NCBI GenBank assembly: GCA_973895155.1 | Contig: OZ316892.1 | Span: forward strand, 29,388,001 to 29,452,000 | Length of the DNA: 64,000 nt | Direction of reading: 5' to 3' | Source of the DNA: Marsupella aquatica | Taxonomy: Eukaryota > Marchantiophyta | In this document: positions 35,595-47,574 of the stretch, piece after piece | Position numbering within the stretch: the first letter of the stretch is position 1 | How the letters are laid out: each line of letters begins with the position of its first letter | Position numbers and translations under genes: made by a program | Notes under the pieces: generated by a model | Database searches by the model: none | Seen by the model: only the letters and a program-made list of their open reading frames with translations | What the model was told of the DNA's origin: nothing

Positions 35595-36915
35595 ATCAGG
35601 GTCACAGAAAGGAACAGAGGTTGCGTGGGAGGATCAACAGAATATTAACAAGTTCGGGCGTCTGAACAACAAGTTCCATTAGCTGGACGATGATATCAAG
35701 GCCAAGAAGGTGAGTTCAATGTAGTTTAATGTTTTCAAATGCTGACTTTACGGTGCTAATTAGTATCCTTTGGGGATTGCCAGGGAGTTGCAGAGCTAAG
35801 TTTGTCATCGAGATCATTGAATCCATATATTAGACGCCCAGATCAACCATATGTAGACTTTGTCAGCTTTTAGTGTTTTTGGGAACTTGAACGGTCACGA
35901 TTTAGGGTTATCATCCGGTGTTAACTTCAGTATTGGCTTGAACGTTCACAAGTTGAGGGTTACCATGCGCCATTAACACTAGTATTGGCTGAACCAAATC
36001 TGATCTTGTGGAACTCAACACACTGTTGGCTTAACCAAATTTGACCTTGTGGAACTCAACACATGTAATTCCACAATCAGAAATTTAGATCATAGGAAGG
36101 TTACTTGTGCTTCCATGTAGATCAACGGGGAAAACTTCATGAACCTGTGAATCACTATTCACCTGTGATAAGTTGAAAGTAAGCAAATGTGCATACTCAT
36201 ACTAACTTAGGTGAAATACTAACTTAGATGAAAGCGAAATACTGCAATAATGTGTTTCCTCGAAAAGATGGAAGTATGGCATATTGGAGAAATCTTTCAG
36301 CAAGGCCTCCCTGTTAATCTTCATGAAGTACTACAGTTGTGTAGGAGTAACGCAACTGCCTCTGAGACACAGAAACAAACAATTGAAATGGCGGAGCGCT
36401 TCGCTAAGTTCGAAAGTTTAAGCTTCTTAAATTGATAAATTTCGGTACTTGTGTTCCGAGTTCAATGTGAAGAACCTGAGGTGGAACCCAGGCCGCCACT
36501 TTCACAGTCTTCATAAAATTAACAAGAAGAAACGTTTCTTTTCTTCATAATTCTCATTCGAGTCGTTGTCTTGTCAGTCTAACCATCGACAGTGAGTAAA
36601 AAATCAAACAAAGAAGCTGATAAGAGTGAACTTTTGACTGTTTGATTGGTACAGGACGTTTGAGAAAATCTGGAAGACGCAGGCAATGAACTCATTATGT
36701 CCGATGAAGAAGGGGTGCGGTATCTGATTGGTGAAGTGTTCAGCCACACGCCCAAAGAGGAAGTGGAGACGAAGCTAGAGGATCAGAAAGTAGAGAATGG
36801 GGAAGGACTTAGGTTACTCTCGGAAGAAAAACAAATTGAGTTGTCTGAGATGGCGGATCTGAAAGACATTCTGTAGGGCAAGTTCAAAGACTCGATAAAT
36901 CTAGAAGAAAAGTGA
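35595..36915 (+). pseudogene. Prefoldin subunit 4 pseudogene, copy B
   Basis: Exon-like blocks about 35595-35709 ([17 protein letters not shown]) and 36655-36915 match copy A, and GTGAGT and TACAG splice signals are retained. Three nonsense changes break it. GAG becomes TAG after NNKFH in the first block, TTA becomes TGA at the third codon of the second block, and TAC becomes TAG before [11 protein letters not shown]. Many replacements also accumulate ([10 protein letters not shown] reads IMSDEEGVRY). It is a decayed duplicate of the 28954-30266 gene. Confidence 0.85.
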
Positions 36916-36954
36916 ATCATTGGAGGCAAATTATTCAGAGACGAGTCATTTGGT

Positions 36955-37900
36955 CCATCTTATGGGTGCTTCCCTTGAGTTACACAAAGTATGCCATAGT
37001 TGGTTCAGGGAGTGTAGACTTTATCTCGCGCAGAGTCAATCACAGGTTGCACAGCGCTTGGTATCGGTGATCAATGAATTCTGCGTCTTCAACTGACAGA
37101 CGTGCATTTTGCATTTTAACAATTTTTGTAGCTGGAGTTTTACTGGATAATGGCTTGGGCACCCTGATGAGGAAAGAGCCTTATAAAACTTGTCCAGGGT
37201 ACATCTTTTCTAGGGAACTCGCACCAAGCATCGTCTCAGAAACGGCTGGCCTTCAGGAGACAATGTATGAGGTATACCTGAAGTTAGACTGGAGCATTAA
37301 ATGACCTAAAGCGTATCGTGAGGAAAGTCGGCCGAGGGATCCAATCACGTTGCCATTTGTTAAATTGTGCACCTGACGGACCCGATGGAGGACCTTGTTT
37401 CACTTTGGCTAAAACCCTCCTGGCGCAAGCGCCTTACATGGGCATTTGTAGTCCAACCGAGCGTTGATCCACCAAAACCGGCAGGTTGAATTCCTTGTAG
37501 ACCGAGTGAAAAATTGTCCGACTTTATGTCGCCGCGGACAATTCCATTGGTATGCAGATATTGGCTTGTATTAATATTATGTTTCTTGCGAATGTATAAA
37601 TGAGTGGTTCTGTGGTCGTTGGTCCCAGCCTAGTGATGTGATTTGGCAGAGTCCCTCCAGGCATGTACTCAACGAACATGTTCAATTTGTTTCGTCACTT
37701 TCCTCCGTGAAGGAAGAGCCCAGATTTTGTACACTCCAGGAGAGTTAACATGAAGAGTATGGATTTTTTGTTGCACTCTGTTGTTCAGTATCAGCGAGAA
37801 GCACTTCTGCATGACTCTTTCCTAGAAGCCGACACCATTTCCACATCAGAGCCATTTTCATTGTATGGTAAAACTAGAGCGTTTTCAGAGCAATTCGGAG
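36955..37900 (-). pseudogene. MAPKKK-like kinase pseudogene, copy B
   Basis: On the minus strand it retains VEYMPGGTLPNHITRLGP (about 37650), HTNGIVRGDIKSDNF with a D in the catalytic-loop position (about 37525) and GIQPAGFGGS, where the DFG aspartate is changed to glycine. The tail near 37000-37200 is degraded. Copies A and B complement each other: A keeps DFG, B keeps the catalytic-loop D. Both are frameshifted, so neither is active. Confidence 0.7.
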
Positions 37901-38170
37901 GAATTAGAGAGTAAATTTGCTGGATTTTTACTTCGATTCTCTTCACCTCGATAGGGACATTCTCGGCGTATTCATGCATTTCCGGTAATTACATTTGCAG
38001 TGCAGCCCAGCTCTGCAGGAAGCAGGTGACTAGTCTACTACTGCAGGTCCGAAGAAGCCATCCACAGTCGACAAAATATAACTCTTTTCCTCAGGAGTGA
38101 GGGCTTTACGTGTTACAACTTCACGCAGAAGTATCGAGTCCACTCCAGGAAGAATCCATCATCTTCTGCG

Positions 38171-38893
38171 ATGGGTGACGCGATCTGGAACTGAAGTAGT
38201 TCATGCATTTGGCTTTGATGTAAGTACAGGTCTATGCCCTGTCTCCTAATCTCATCCCCAATTTTGCGGTGCTAAATACAATCTACTCTTCCCCACCTCC
38301 AAATCGTATCCAGGCAAATCAGAGTTCAGGTTTTGATCTGCCAAACCTTCACGGTATTTGATTCCAGCGCCAATTCTACTGAACTTTTACCATGTCTGTT
38401 TCTTTGTTACTGAAGATCAAGTTGGTGATCGTGCTCTTTCTTGGAATGGAATATCTTTGATCAATTTGGTGCCACGTTGTTGTTTGTTCCAAAATTTCCA
38501 GTGGTCATTTGCTGCAACAACATCTTGAGTTGAAGTACTTCGCATGTTTTCCTGGTCGCGCCTCAGCAGTTAGCTGGAATAGTGCCTTGTGTCCGAAGAA
38601 ACTGTATCCGCTCGATCTTTTAACGCAGCACTTGGAACTCAGTATATATATCACTAGCAACTGTTAGTGAACACTGATGCTATAGATTATGGCATCTGAC
38701 AAATCACACCATCACACAGCCACTACAGTGTGGGTTAGGGGTGATAGACAGTTGTATCTGACAACACAATTGTATAGACAGTTCCCTAGAAAACAAATCA
38801 AAAGTACAATTACAAACTAATATAATAATACGTATATACTCCTGGGAACACTCGGCGTTGTCACTTGTGGCTGTGCATCCACTTCACAAAACT
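38171..38893. other. No gene seen
   Basis: AT-rich spacer between two inverted-duplication arms. Part may belong to the next arm, whose partner runs past the right edge of the window. Confidence 0.5.
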
Positions 38894-38919
38894 AATTCGG
38901 TCAATCAGTAATCTTGATC

Positions 38920-41560
38920 CGATGAAACTTTGATCTTATCCTGTCAATTATACCTGCATGTCTCTGCGGTACAGTGCATTCTGTGGGACCAAACTGCACG
39001 GATTTGGATGCAAAGATCGATCCATGCCAGGGGGATGCCAGGAAGTCCCAGAAAACCGAGCTCAAGCTAATCTCTTCTCCCTATCAATCTGGAACGTCGT
39101 CATGCAAATCTACAGGTGTAGACTGCTGTTTAGCATCTGTGCGGGGCCATGTGAGAGGTGATCGGCGGTACTGGCAAAAGTCTATGAACAAAGATTCCGC
39201 AAGGTGATTAAGTACAAAGATCTCTACCCACGACATGATTGTGCAGCTCAGATCCACACAGAATGTGAAGGAAGAATCTGATCACAAATTTACAGCAACA
39301 TCTCCGGACATTTCTGATGTCTCCTACCGCCAAATTGGGTCCCAAAGTTTAATTAATCATGAAATAAGTAAATGAAGTTTGAGGAACTCTTATCGGAGCT
39401 CACACAGCATGATTTAGGGTTGACTGTGCATTACTTTCACACTCAGAATGATACAACATCACAACATGATTGTTATCAACTCAATGAATACTTTACCCGA
39501 TGGATATTGGGGTCAATTCCCTCCTGATCATGGACGTGCAGAATCCAATACCGAAGTGTGCGGTAGAGTAAGGTGTGCGCAGTGACTGTCCAGGAATAAT
39601 CACCGATTCTGGACTGGACTGTAGATGTCAATTTGTCGTGAATGGGAGCTCCGCACATCTGCCTTTCCCCATTTGATTTTTGGACAAACAACTATTGTCA
39701 GCTGTGAGCTGATACAGTAGGGCCGGGACCGATTCCACCATTGCACTGATATCTATATATTAATAATACTTTGGTGATGAACCAAACTAGGTGGAATGGG
39801 ATGTGTTGCTGAGTTCAATTCCTGAGTGTAATGACCCCCCACTACCCGCAGAGGACCCGTAAAGTAATGATACGGGACCTAATTAAATGTGGATTTCTGT
39901 GATATGGTAAGACAATGGCACATTATTCACGGAAAGGACCTGTTTTGAGGAATGACACTGGAGTGGTGCAGCACCCATGGCAGAATGAAGGCCGACAGAT
40001 CAATGGTCGATCGCAGTGAAGGTTTTGATGTCTGATTGTGGACGCTAGATCACACATCAAGTATATGAACTCCAGATTTGACTCTGGCGATGATACGCAA
40101 CCAGCTTTGCAAAGGTTTGCAGAGTTTCCAACAAACACATCTGCTTGTCTCCAAATTAAACCAGGTAAGCATCCAAGGCCGCCTTCTTTTCTTTCATTGG
40201 GATTTTCCCGTTCTGTCTTGCAAAGCATCGTCATCTCGTAATCGTGCTGAGAGAACGAAATCCAACTTTAACTTCGGCCTAGTGCAAGCGTAGAGCACCT
40301 CCATAAATTAAATGTATTGTAGTGGTCAAGGACAACTGCACATTTCTCTTGAACAGCAAAGAATCTAGATCTGCTCGTTGACTTCATAGAAACAGTTTGA
40401 TTATCAGCTTCTGCGCTGTCCGACTTAGATTATCTGCCATAGTGGCAACTAGGTAGCTTGATCCAAACTCCGTCTTCCTTTTCTGCTTCCTATGTCTCTC
40501 CAAAACCATTGAGTAGCTTTGAGGTTCAGCCCTTCCTACTCGAACCGGTGGCACGACCAGTGTTGCTTCGTCGTAGATTGCTGGAGATTAAAGGTACTGG
40601 ACCCCAGTTACTCGATAGAATGTAAGATCGAGTTTGGGGCCTCGAATACTCGATAGAATGTGAGATCGGTTTTGAGTCTTCTTGATTGTTGAGACGCATC
40701 CGGACAGACAGTATTGATTGCGGAGCCTGCATCGTAACGGTAGAGTCCTAATCCAATTTCTTCATCCACAATGTAGAAGCCATGCTCTTTGATCTGGGTC
40801 CTAAGGGATCAGGCTGTGCGCCATACGCCACTGAAGACGTTTTCAACAGAAAGTACCAGATCCGGGATCTTTCTGATTCTCGTTCTTCACGAGGTATGTC
40901 TATTGATGCTTAGTGTGTTTTCCATGCAAAGGAGAAGTAGCTTTCCAACTAGAATTCGTAACTATTAAACATACTTCAGAGCTTGGGGTGGAAACAGATA
41001 CTCGTGTAATTTAGGCGATGCTTGATTTGGTCTGGCCTACGAAAAGTACATCGCAGGTTCACTGAAGCCAATGATAGCATTGATGCCATTACAAACGTCT
41101 TCACAAATCCCTCATGCGATAAATGCAGCAACTGGCTGCTCTCTGGAACTCTGCCCTGTTCCAATTCAATCCCTGTGTGTGAATGGACTTCATTTGTAAT
41201 CTGTTGTGAGGGAGGCTTTGACGGTGTGCTGCAACTACTGTCAATTCTTAACAGTCACTTCCTTGATTGCTTGCATGGTGTATACAGAAGTAATCACACT
41301 GAAGTTGCTTTGGCTACAGGCGTAGGTTTCACTGGCCAAGGTGACATGTTTCTTCGCTCCAGCAAAGTTCAATTCAAGAAGATTGAAGGAATTTGAAGAC
41401 TGGCGATTGCGAAATTCCTCAAATTTGGGAAGTTTCGAGTTGACTCAGAATCCGATATGCACTCCGCGATACAACCAACAAACAAGTTCGCCACTCTGTC
41501 CACCACCTGCTTCAAGTCGATACCACCAGCTTGTCACTAAGTAGTCTGTTTGGGCACCAT
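38920..41560. other. Upstream part of the GTPase arm; no confirmed gene
   Basis: This 2.6 kb is conserved in both arms. A stretch at about 40752-40893 reads AMLFDLGPKGSGCAPYATED and ends at a GTATGT donor, and 41022-41396 is open for about 120 codons. The right arm has indels in the first of these. They could be remnants of 5' exons of the GTPase gene, but this is weak. Confidence 0.35.
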
Positions 41561-41596
41561 TAGTTGGTTCCCAATTTCATATTGGCAGGAGCAACC

Positions 41597-43742
41597 ATGT
41601 TTCTTGCTACGTCTCACTCTGTCGCACGTACATACGAACCGCCCGAAGAGAGGGAAAGGCTACTGCTCAAGTGTCCCAAGTCGATAACTGGAGCTTGTGA
41701 AGCAGTACGCAGAGAATGGAAATGCTCAAAATGCTATTCCGTCATTGATCATGGATTCAACCACATGTTCTATTGTGAGTGTGGAGCTGGTTCTGCCTTT
41801 TCCTACTCATTCAAGTGCTCAGACTCCGTTCATGGGAACAGATTTGAGACTTTCAACCGGGAACTAGTGATCACCTTATTACCTCTCAACAAGATTAAGT
41901 CGTCCTCGACAGTGGTATCCGACGGATGCCTCAATATCCTTCTACTGGGAGAGAAAGGAGTCGGTAAGTCAACGTTCATCAATGCTTTTGTCAACTACTT
42001 GACATTTGAGAGTCTCGATGAAGCTCTCCAAGGAGAAATCAGAAGCCCAATCTATTCTACGTTCATTACATCCACAGAGGATGGTGAAGAAGTGAAGGTA
42101 AGTCTTGGAAAGCCTGATGTTGGAGAGAATAGCAATGCAGCAATTGTAGGCGAATCCTGCAGCCAGAGTTGTAGAGTCTACAAGTTTTTAGCTGGAGACA
42201 AAGCAGTGCGCCTGATAGATTCTCCAGGGCTGGGGGACACCAGAGGCTTTGACCAGGATGTAAGAAATGTGAAGGACATCATATCGTACATATCCACCTT
42301 CGATGTGCTGAATGCCGTTCTTATACTTCTGCGGCCCAATGAAGAAAAGCTTACAGTGTCCCTAAGATACTCTATTAATGAGCTCTTAGCTCATCTTCAC
42401 AAGGATGCTGTAAATAACATCAACTTCTGCTTTACTAAGTAACTCGAGGAGTAGTATGTTTCGTCCTGGGAGTACTTTCAAACTTCTGAAGCAACTTCTC
42501 TCGCAGAACCCACAGACATCCCAGCTGAAGGTCGACAAGAGTACAATTTATTTCTTTGAAAGTGAGGCTTTCAGGTATCTAGCGTCTGTAAAAAGCGGAG
42601 TGTCATTCTTAGAGGACGACAAGCAAGACTACAGGTTAAGCTGGAATCGATCAATCCAAGAGTCAGAAAGATTGATAACTCGTGTGGCGCCTCTCTCGCC
42701 ACATCCAATATATCGCATGGTGTCCCTTGATAGTGTAAGAGATCTGCTTGCAACTATCGAGATACCTCTGGCGAGTATGGCGCGCTCTGTTCAGGATAAT
42801 ATAGAGACTATCCGGGAACAAAAGAAGTATTTACAAGACCACTACATCCTTATGAAGAATAACAAACAATTGGTGATGTCAACGCATGCGTATAAAATGG
42901 TTCCACTGGGGCATCTAAGGACCATCTGCAAGAGCTGCGAAGCAAAGATCTGTCATGAATGTAGTGACAGTGAGACTGGAGTAGGAATAGTTGACAGCAA
43001 ATTTGGGATGAGATTGTGCGAAGTGTTTGTCTTCAGGAATTCAAACAATTGCAAGGCATGCGGCTGTTCATTCAAAGTCCACCTGCGTGTGGCAACTGAG
43101 ACTATCAAGGAGACAATTAGGACGATGGATAAGGATGTGGAGAAGTCAATCCACGAACGGAGGAAAAAGGAAGAAGTTAAGGAACTGAGCATCGGCAGGC
43201 TTGAAGACCGAGAAAGTGCACTTACGAAGGAACTGGAGCAGACAGTGTGCTGCCGCGCTCTTCACTAGTTTCCTACAGCAAAACTCTGTAGTACTGTACC
43301 ATCCTACTACCGAGGAATACCTCCAAGATCAGATCAAAAAGAAAAGGGCCCAGCATGACTCCAGTAAACCCAGAGACGATGCTCTGCACAGACTTGAGGG
43401 ATCTCTCCAATTGTATCGGGACCAGATAGAGATGTACGAAAGTCAGCGAAATGTTGCAGCTGGGTCTGGTCTCATTACCTATCAGGACATCCACAATACT
43501 TTGCAAAAGCTGTATGCTACGAAAATGGCAAAGTATTGAAGGCCAATATTGAGGCAGTTCAAAAGGCTTACGAGGCAGTTGCCAAGAGAGAGAAGGTTTC
43601 TCACGTGGTGACACCACCATCGCATGCAGGGGGTGGCATCGCCACAAAAGTTTCGGGAGTACTGAGAGGTTTGTTCCACGATGCCAAGCCACATATTATG
43701 CCGAAGAATTTGTTGCATTCCAAGCTCCAAAGGGTTTCATAA
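41597..43742 (+). pseudogene. Zinc-finger GTPase pseudogene (left-arm copy)
   Basis: Near-identical to the intact right-arm gene but broken three times. A 4-bp insertion at about 42438-42441 (TTTACTAAGTAACTCG versus TTTACTAACTCG) gives an immediate stop after FCFTK. A 2-bp deletion at about 43248 (AGTGTGCTG versus AGTGTGTGCTG) and a 4-bp deletion at about 43518 (GCTACG versus GCTCTGAACG) also shift the frame. The 5' third, containing the P-loop GEKGVGKS and DSPGLGDTRG, is still open for about 280 codons from ATG 41597. The high identity outside the breaks indicates recent inactivation. Confidence 0.9.
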
Positions 43743-44156
43743 AACAATAAATTCCTAGCACGTACTGGGATCCCGATATGTTGAGTGACAGGAGCTTTTC
43801 TCGTATTTATCCAAGATGTACGTCATGAGAGGTGCTGAGATAAAAATTGTTAGAAGCAGACATCTGTTTTTTCACGTGACGTGATACTAGACTGTTCAGA
43901 GTCAGAACTGAAATATATGCATTCCATTACAGGCTATGTTTGATAATAAAACAGACGCGTCTGAATGAGGCTGAGCAGGATAAGCAACTGTCCTCCTTAA
44001 CTATCTCGTCAATACAGTAGGGGTTCGGGAAAGATTCACGTGTTCATTCTAAGTTTTGAATGGAGAAATGCGATTGATATGCACAGTGGTCGTTGCATAT
44101 GGCTCTACTGAAATGTTTGAACCGAGTTCCTTTCATTTCATGAGACTCTAATTTCG

Positions 44157-44829
44157 GGAGACAAGTGAGTGAGGTAACCCCTAAATGGCACCCCCAGATG
44201 CAGTTGAACTCAGGAGTATCTAGTACTTCTTGAGAGATTTCACGCATCCAACAAATCTTCCTACGGAGTTCCCGTTGAAAAATTACCTTTTGGTTTTGTA
44301 GATGTTATAACCATGATTACACAAATAGTGAAAGGTAGCTACTGTGACTTTCAATTAATAGTGGTCTGACAGGTCGCGTAGTATATTTCTGTGGATGGCA
44401 TTCAAAGTGAGTGACATTTGCATTCATGAGACAACATTCAGTAACTAGCACTGACACAAATTGCAAGACATTTAGCTTAAGGTTGCATTCATCACAATTG
44501 TAGAAGTATAACAAAGATAATAGAATAGGTCTAGAAACACTAGAAACACATTACAAAGCCCACTGCAAACACCTTAAATACAAAGCATGAGATAAACACA
44601 TTATGGAAAAACAAACATTCATAAGAATTGAAGAGACTCACAATACAATACACATAGAGCATATATAATGACAGTCAATTTAATTATCATGCCAAATTAC
44701 AATACCATGAATGTGATGCAAGAAACATTCAATAGGAACTTGTGAGAGGTGAAGAGAACATTTTTCTCATTAATTTCTTATCACCATTCTTTCAATACTT
44801 TGAATACAATATAGCTGCACTGTTCAATG
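44157..44829. other. No gene seen
   Basis: AT-rich DNA between the duplication arm and the Mutator-like element. The last 10 bp (44820-44829) are the element's target duplication. Confidence 0.55.
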
Positions 44830-45828
44830 GAACTAAAAGCCCGGATGGACTGGTAGGTTGTCTATGAAGCCCCCATGGGCAAACCAAACTTGGATGGACT
44901 TGACTCAAACACACATATATGCTTGGATACTATGTTTTACATTTGTGTACAAAAATACCCTGTCACATCATCACTGCTGTCCAACTATCCAAAAGCACCA
45001 TCTCTGTCCATTTTTGTCCAAGGGTACCATGTACCATCATTGATTGCAAGCCTGGTTGTATTCTCTTAATATTGTATTCCCTCACTTTAACCATTTTTTA
45101 AGAGTTCAATAAAAAAACATAAAAATATGTAAGATATTTTTAGATATTTGTAGGCCTTATATGGCCTTTATGGTAAATAAACTTATGTGTAGACTAAGCT
45201 CTTCACAATTTACTCATAGCGCCTCAAGTAGTTTGTTCAATGAGCAAAAGCAAAATTAACTCAGTTTTTTTTAAGAATCTTTTTATGTTTATATAGATCG
45301 CCAAACTCCCACAAAGGGGGAAACAAGCACCACAATGACCCGTGAACCAATATAACAATTTCCACTAGGAAAACTGGCGATAAATCTTGATTTTCATAGA
45401 GAATTGCTCTTAAGATGGAATACTATTTTCCATATTAGTGTTGCCCTTGTGTTAAGGAGGGGTTTGACTTATTTTGTTGCAGCAAAGCTACCTCAGATTT
45501 TAATCTAAGAGGATATTGTTGAGAAATCTTATTTTTCAGAGAGAGTTGCTCTTGTTACAATAAGAGTTTTGAGTACTTTGCCATCGCAGGGGTCTCAAAA
45601 ACTTCAAATACAGTACTAGATATATACCTTTATTTCATTTCATGCATGTTTTCAATTCATTTGTAGGTGCAGAGAGTCTCCTAACATAATTAAAATGTAG
45701 TTGAACACTTAATGAGAACATTTATTACCTAGATTTTCTCATCATTAGGTGTAAGATGCTCAGTTTATGTGTCACAGTCCATGGGGATGTTGGGAGACAA
45801 CCTCCCAGTCCATCCGGGCTTTGGTATC
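44830..45828. mobile_element. Non-autonomous Mutator-like element, 999 bp
   Basis: Terminal inverted repeats of roughly 60 bp share AAAGCCCGGATGGACTGG, then AGGTTGTCT and CCCCATGG with mismatches. The outermost bases are GAACTA on the left and, inverted, GATACC on the right. Perfect 10-bp direct repeats CTGTTCAATG flank the element (44820-44829 and 45829-45838). Long inverted repeats with a 9-11 bp target duplication are the signature of Mutator-like elements. The AT-rich interior has no transposase frame. I see no clear captured gene fragment. Confidence 0.85.
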
Positions 45829-45838
45829 CTGTTCAATG

Positions 45839-46729
45839 ACATGCCTATTTTAGTAAACATAGGCTCATTTATCTTAAGAAGTAATATTTACGTTGACTTA
45901 AATAAAGTAAGGTGAGTGAGGCATTGATTGCTATGAACAAGGGTGAGAGAGGTAGCAAGTGAGGTGCCAACAAAGGAGGGGATTTCCAAGCAATTAAAGT
46001 CTTGATAAGGAATGACAGAGGTGGAAAAAGAGGAGAGGGCGATTAATGTTGAGATAATGACTGCCCTAGCAGAGGTGGCAAGAGAGAGGATGCAGCTAGG
46101 AGTTTATTAAAACCATAAACTTAGTAAAAACAAACCATGAGGATAACTTAAATGATAGAAGAGATGCCTATAGTGTTTAAAATCATTTTTCTCACTCATG
46201 AAGAGAGATTCTAAGGAGAAATTAAAAAATTGAGTAGCAATTCAGATTGCATTCATAAAATTAAAATTTGTTGAGAATTAGGAGTCTAAATAGCAATAAA
46301 TTTTAAAACCATAAGGGGGGTGCCAAAATATTTTAAAATCCACATAATACAAATGATCTCGGGGGTCTCACTATATGGGAATCTCCCCATCACCTGCAAC
46401 ATTTTTAGGCCTCGGACCCCTAAAATGTAAGATTTGTTTTTAATTTTATAACCCCTATGAAGTTGGAATATTCCAATAATTGAATTAAAAAGACCCTAAT
46501 GTTCTTATAAGTCTCAAAATTGAATTTAAAAGACCCTATTGTTTTTTTGTAAAAAAAAATTAAGTCTTCCCTTAGAACCAATAAAACGACCCTATCCTTC
46601 GTTGCACGTGATATGCCATTTTTGTGGAAGTGATTTTCCTGTGCAAATTATGCACCTTCTTATGACACATAAATATAAACATCCCCAAAATTACAAATTG
46701 GATAGGACCAAGGATATGGCAAAATACCA
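45839..46729. other. No gene seen
   Basis: AT-rich intergenic DNA. A 67-codon frame at 46539-46742 (FLLTH-like, CHFCGSDF) faintly resembles a single zinc finger, but it is short and isolated. Confidence 0.45.
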
Positions 46730-47358
46730 AAAGGTGAGTTAGCCATTATAGCAACATAAAAAAGCACAACTTATGATAATTTGTATTTTCATTAACCAGT
46801 TTAATAATAATATGCTAAATAAAATAGGATAGATTTCAATATGAATAAGTGAAAATAGGTCTATCTAGGAACGGGCCAGCAACATAAAAAAATTGTATAG
46901 TAGCTTGTGTTTTCACAAACCAGTAAAATTAACAATTTGATAAATATGATAGGATAGATTTTAATATGAATAATTTAAAGTAGGTCTGTCTTGTAATGGG
47001 TCAGTAGCATAAAAATAATTATATGATAGATTTTGTTTCAGAAACCAGTTAAATTAACAAATTACTCATAAGATAATATAGATTCTAATATGAATATGTT
47101 AAAATAGGTGCGTCTTAGAATGAGCCAATAGCATAAAAATAATTGTATGATAATTTGTGTTTCGCGAACCAGTTACATTGACAATATGCCAAATAAGAGA
47201 GGATAGATTTCACTATGAATAAGTGAAAATAAGTTTGTCTTAGAACAAACTAGCACCAATAAAATAAATTGCATAATAGCTTGTGTTTTCATAAACATAC
47301 TCATTACTAACAATATTATGCTAAATAAGATAGGATTTAGTATGAATAATTTAAAATA

Positions 47359-47387
47359 GGTCACCCAAAATTAGGTTTTGGGTGACC
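47359..47387. repeat. Perfect 12-bp hairpin
   Basis: GGTCACCCAAAA, a 5-bp loop, then TTTTGGGTGACC. It sits at the left boundary of the insert that interrupts the AT-rich satellite. Confidence 0.9.
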
Positions 47388-47410
47388 CGATATATCCCTC
47401 TCCCTTGTTT

Positions 47411-47574
47411 TTAGTTACTCATCAAATGGCACTTTGCCAAAATGACAAAGTCATCGGCATATCGTACATATAAAATTCTTTGAAAGTAAGGGTCCAGGGG
47501 ATCATCATCTTGCTCATTGTCCCGCCGCGGATTTACCGACGGCCCCAGCGTCGGCAGATCCACTTGAAAGAAAA
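47411..47574 (-). pseudogene. Reverse-transcriptase fragment with YADD box, group II intron-like
   Basis: On the minus strand an uninterrupted frame reads DPLDPYFQRILYVRYADDFV and continues ILAKC to a stop at 47411-47413. The YVRYADDF core is the catalytic box of reverse transcriptases. The DP..F.R..YVRYADDF form is typical of group II intron maturases, including plant mitochondrial ones, rather than of Ty1/Ty3 elements (YVDD/YIDD). Only about 45 residues remain. The surrounding 47515-47720 is GC-richer than the host satellite, which fits an organelle-derived insertion. A diverged LINE remains possible. Confidence 0.55.

Larger units (their letters stand above)
35560..38170. repeat. Right arm of the prefoldin 4 + kinase inverted duplication
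   Basis: Inverted counterpart of 27400-30293. It is somewhat shorter because it has one, not two, kinase N-lobe copies and several deletions. It abuts the smaller palindrome at about 35560. Confidence 0.8.
38894..44156. repeat. Left arm of a >5.2 kb inverted duplication (GTPase)
   Basis: Matches the reverse complement of 58632-64000. Examples: GGTCAATCAGTAATCTTG at 38900 is mirrored at 63980, and CAATACAGTAGGGGTTCGGG at 44012 is mirrored near 58775. Homology stops at about 44156 / 58632. In the GTPase part the arms differ by only a few residues per hundred. Flanking parts differ more, with small indels. The outer end is unknown because the partner arm leaves the window. Confidence 0.93.

Noticed and set aside
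46539-46742. Single C2H2 zinc-finger protein
   Set aside because: Only one weak CxxC...H pattern in 67 codons, no neighbouring exons.
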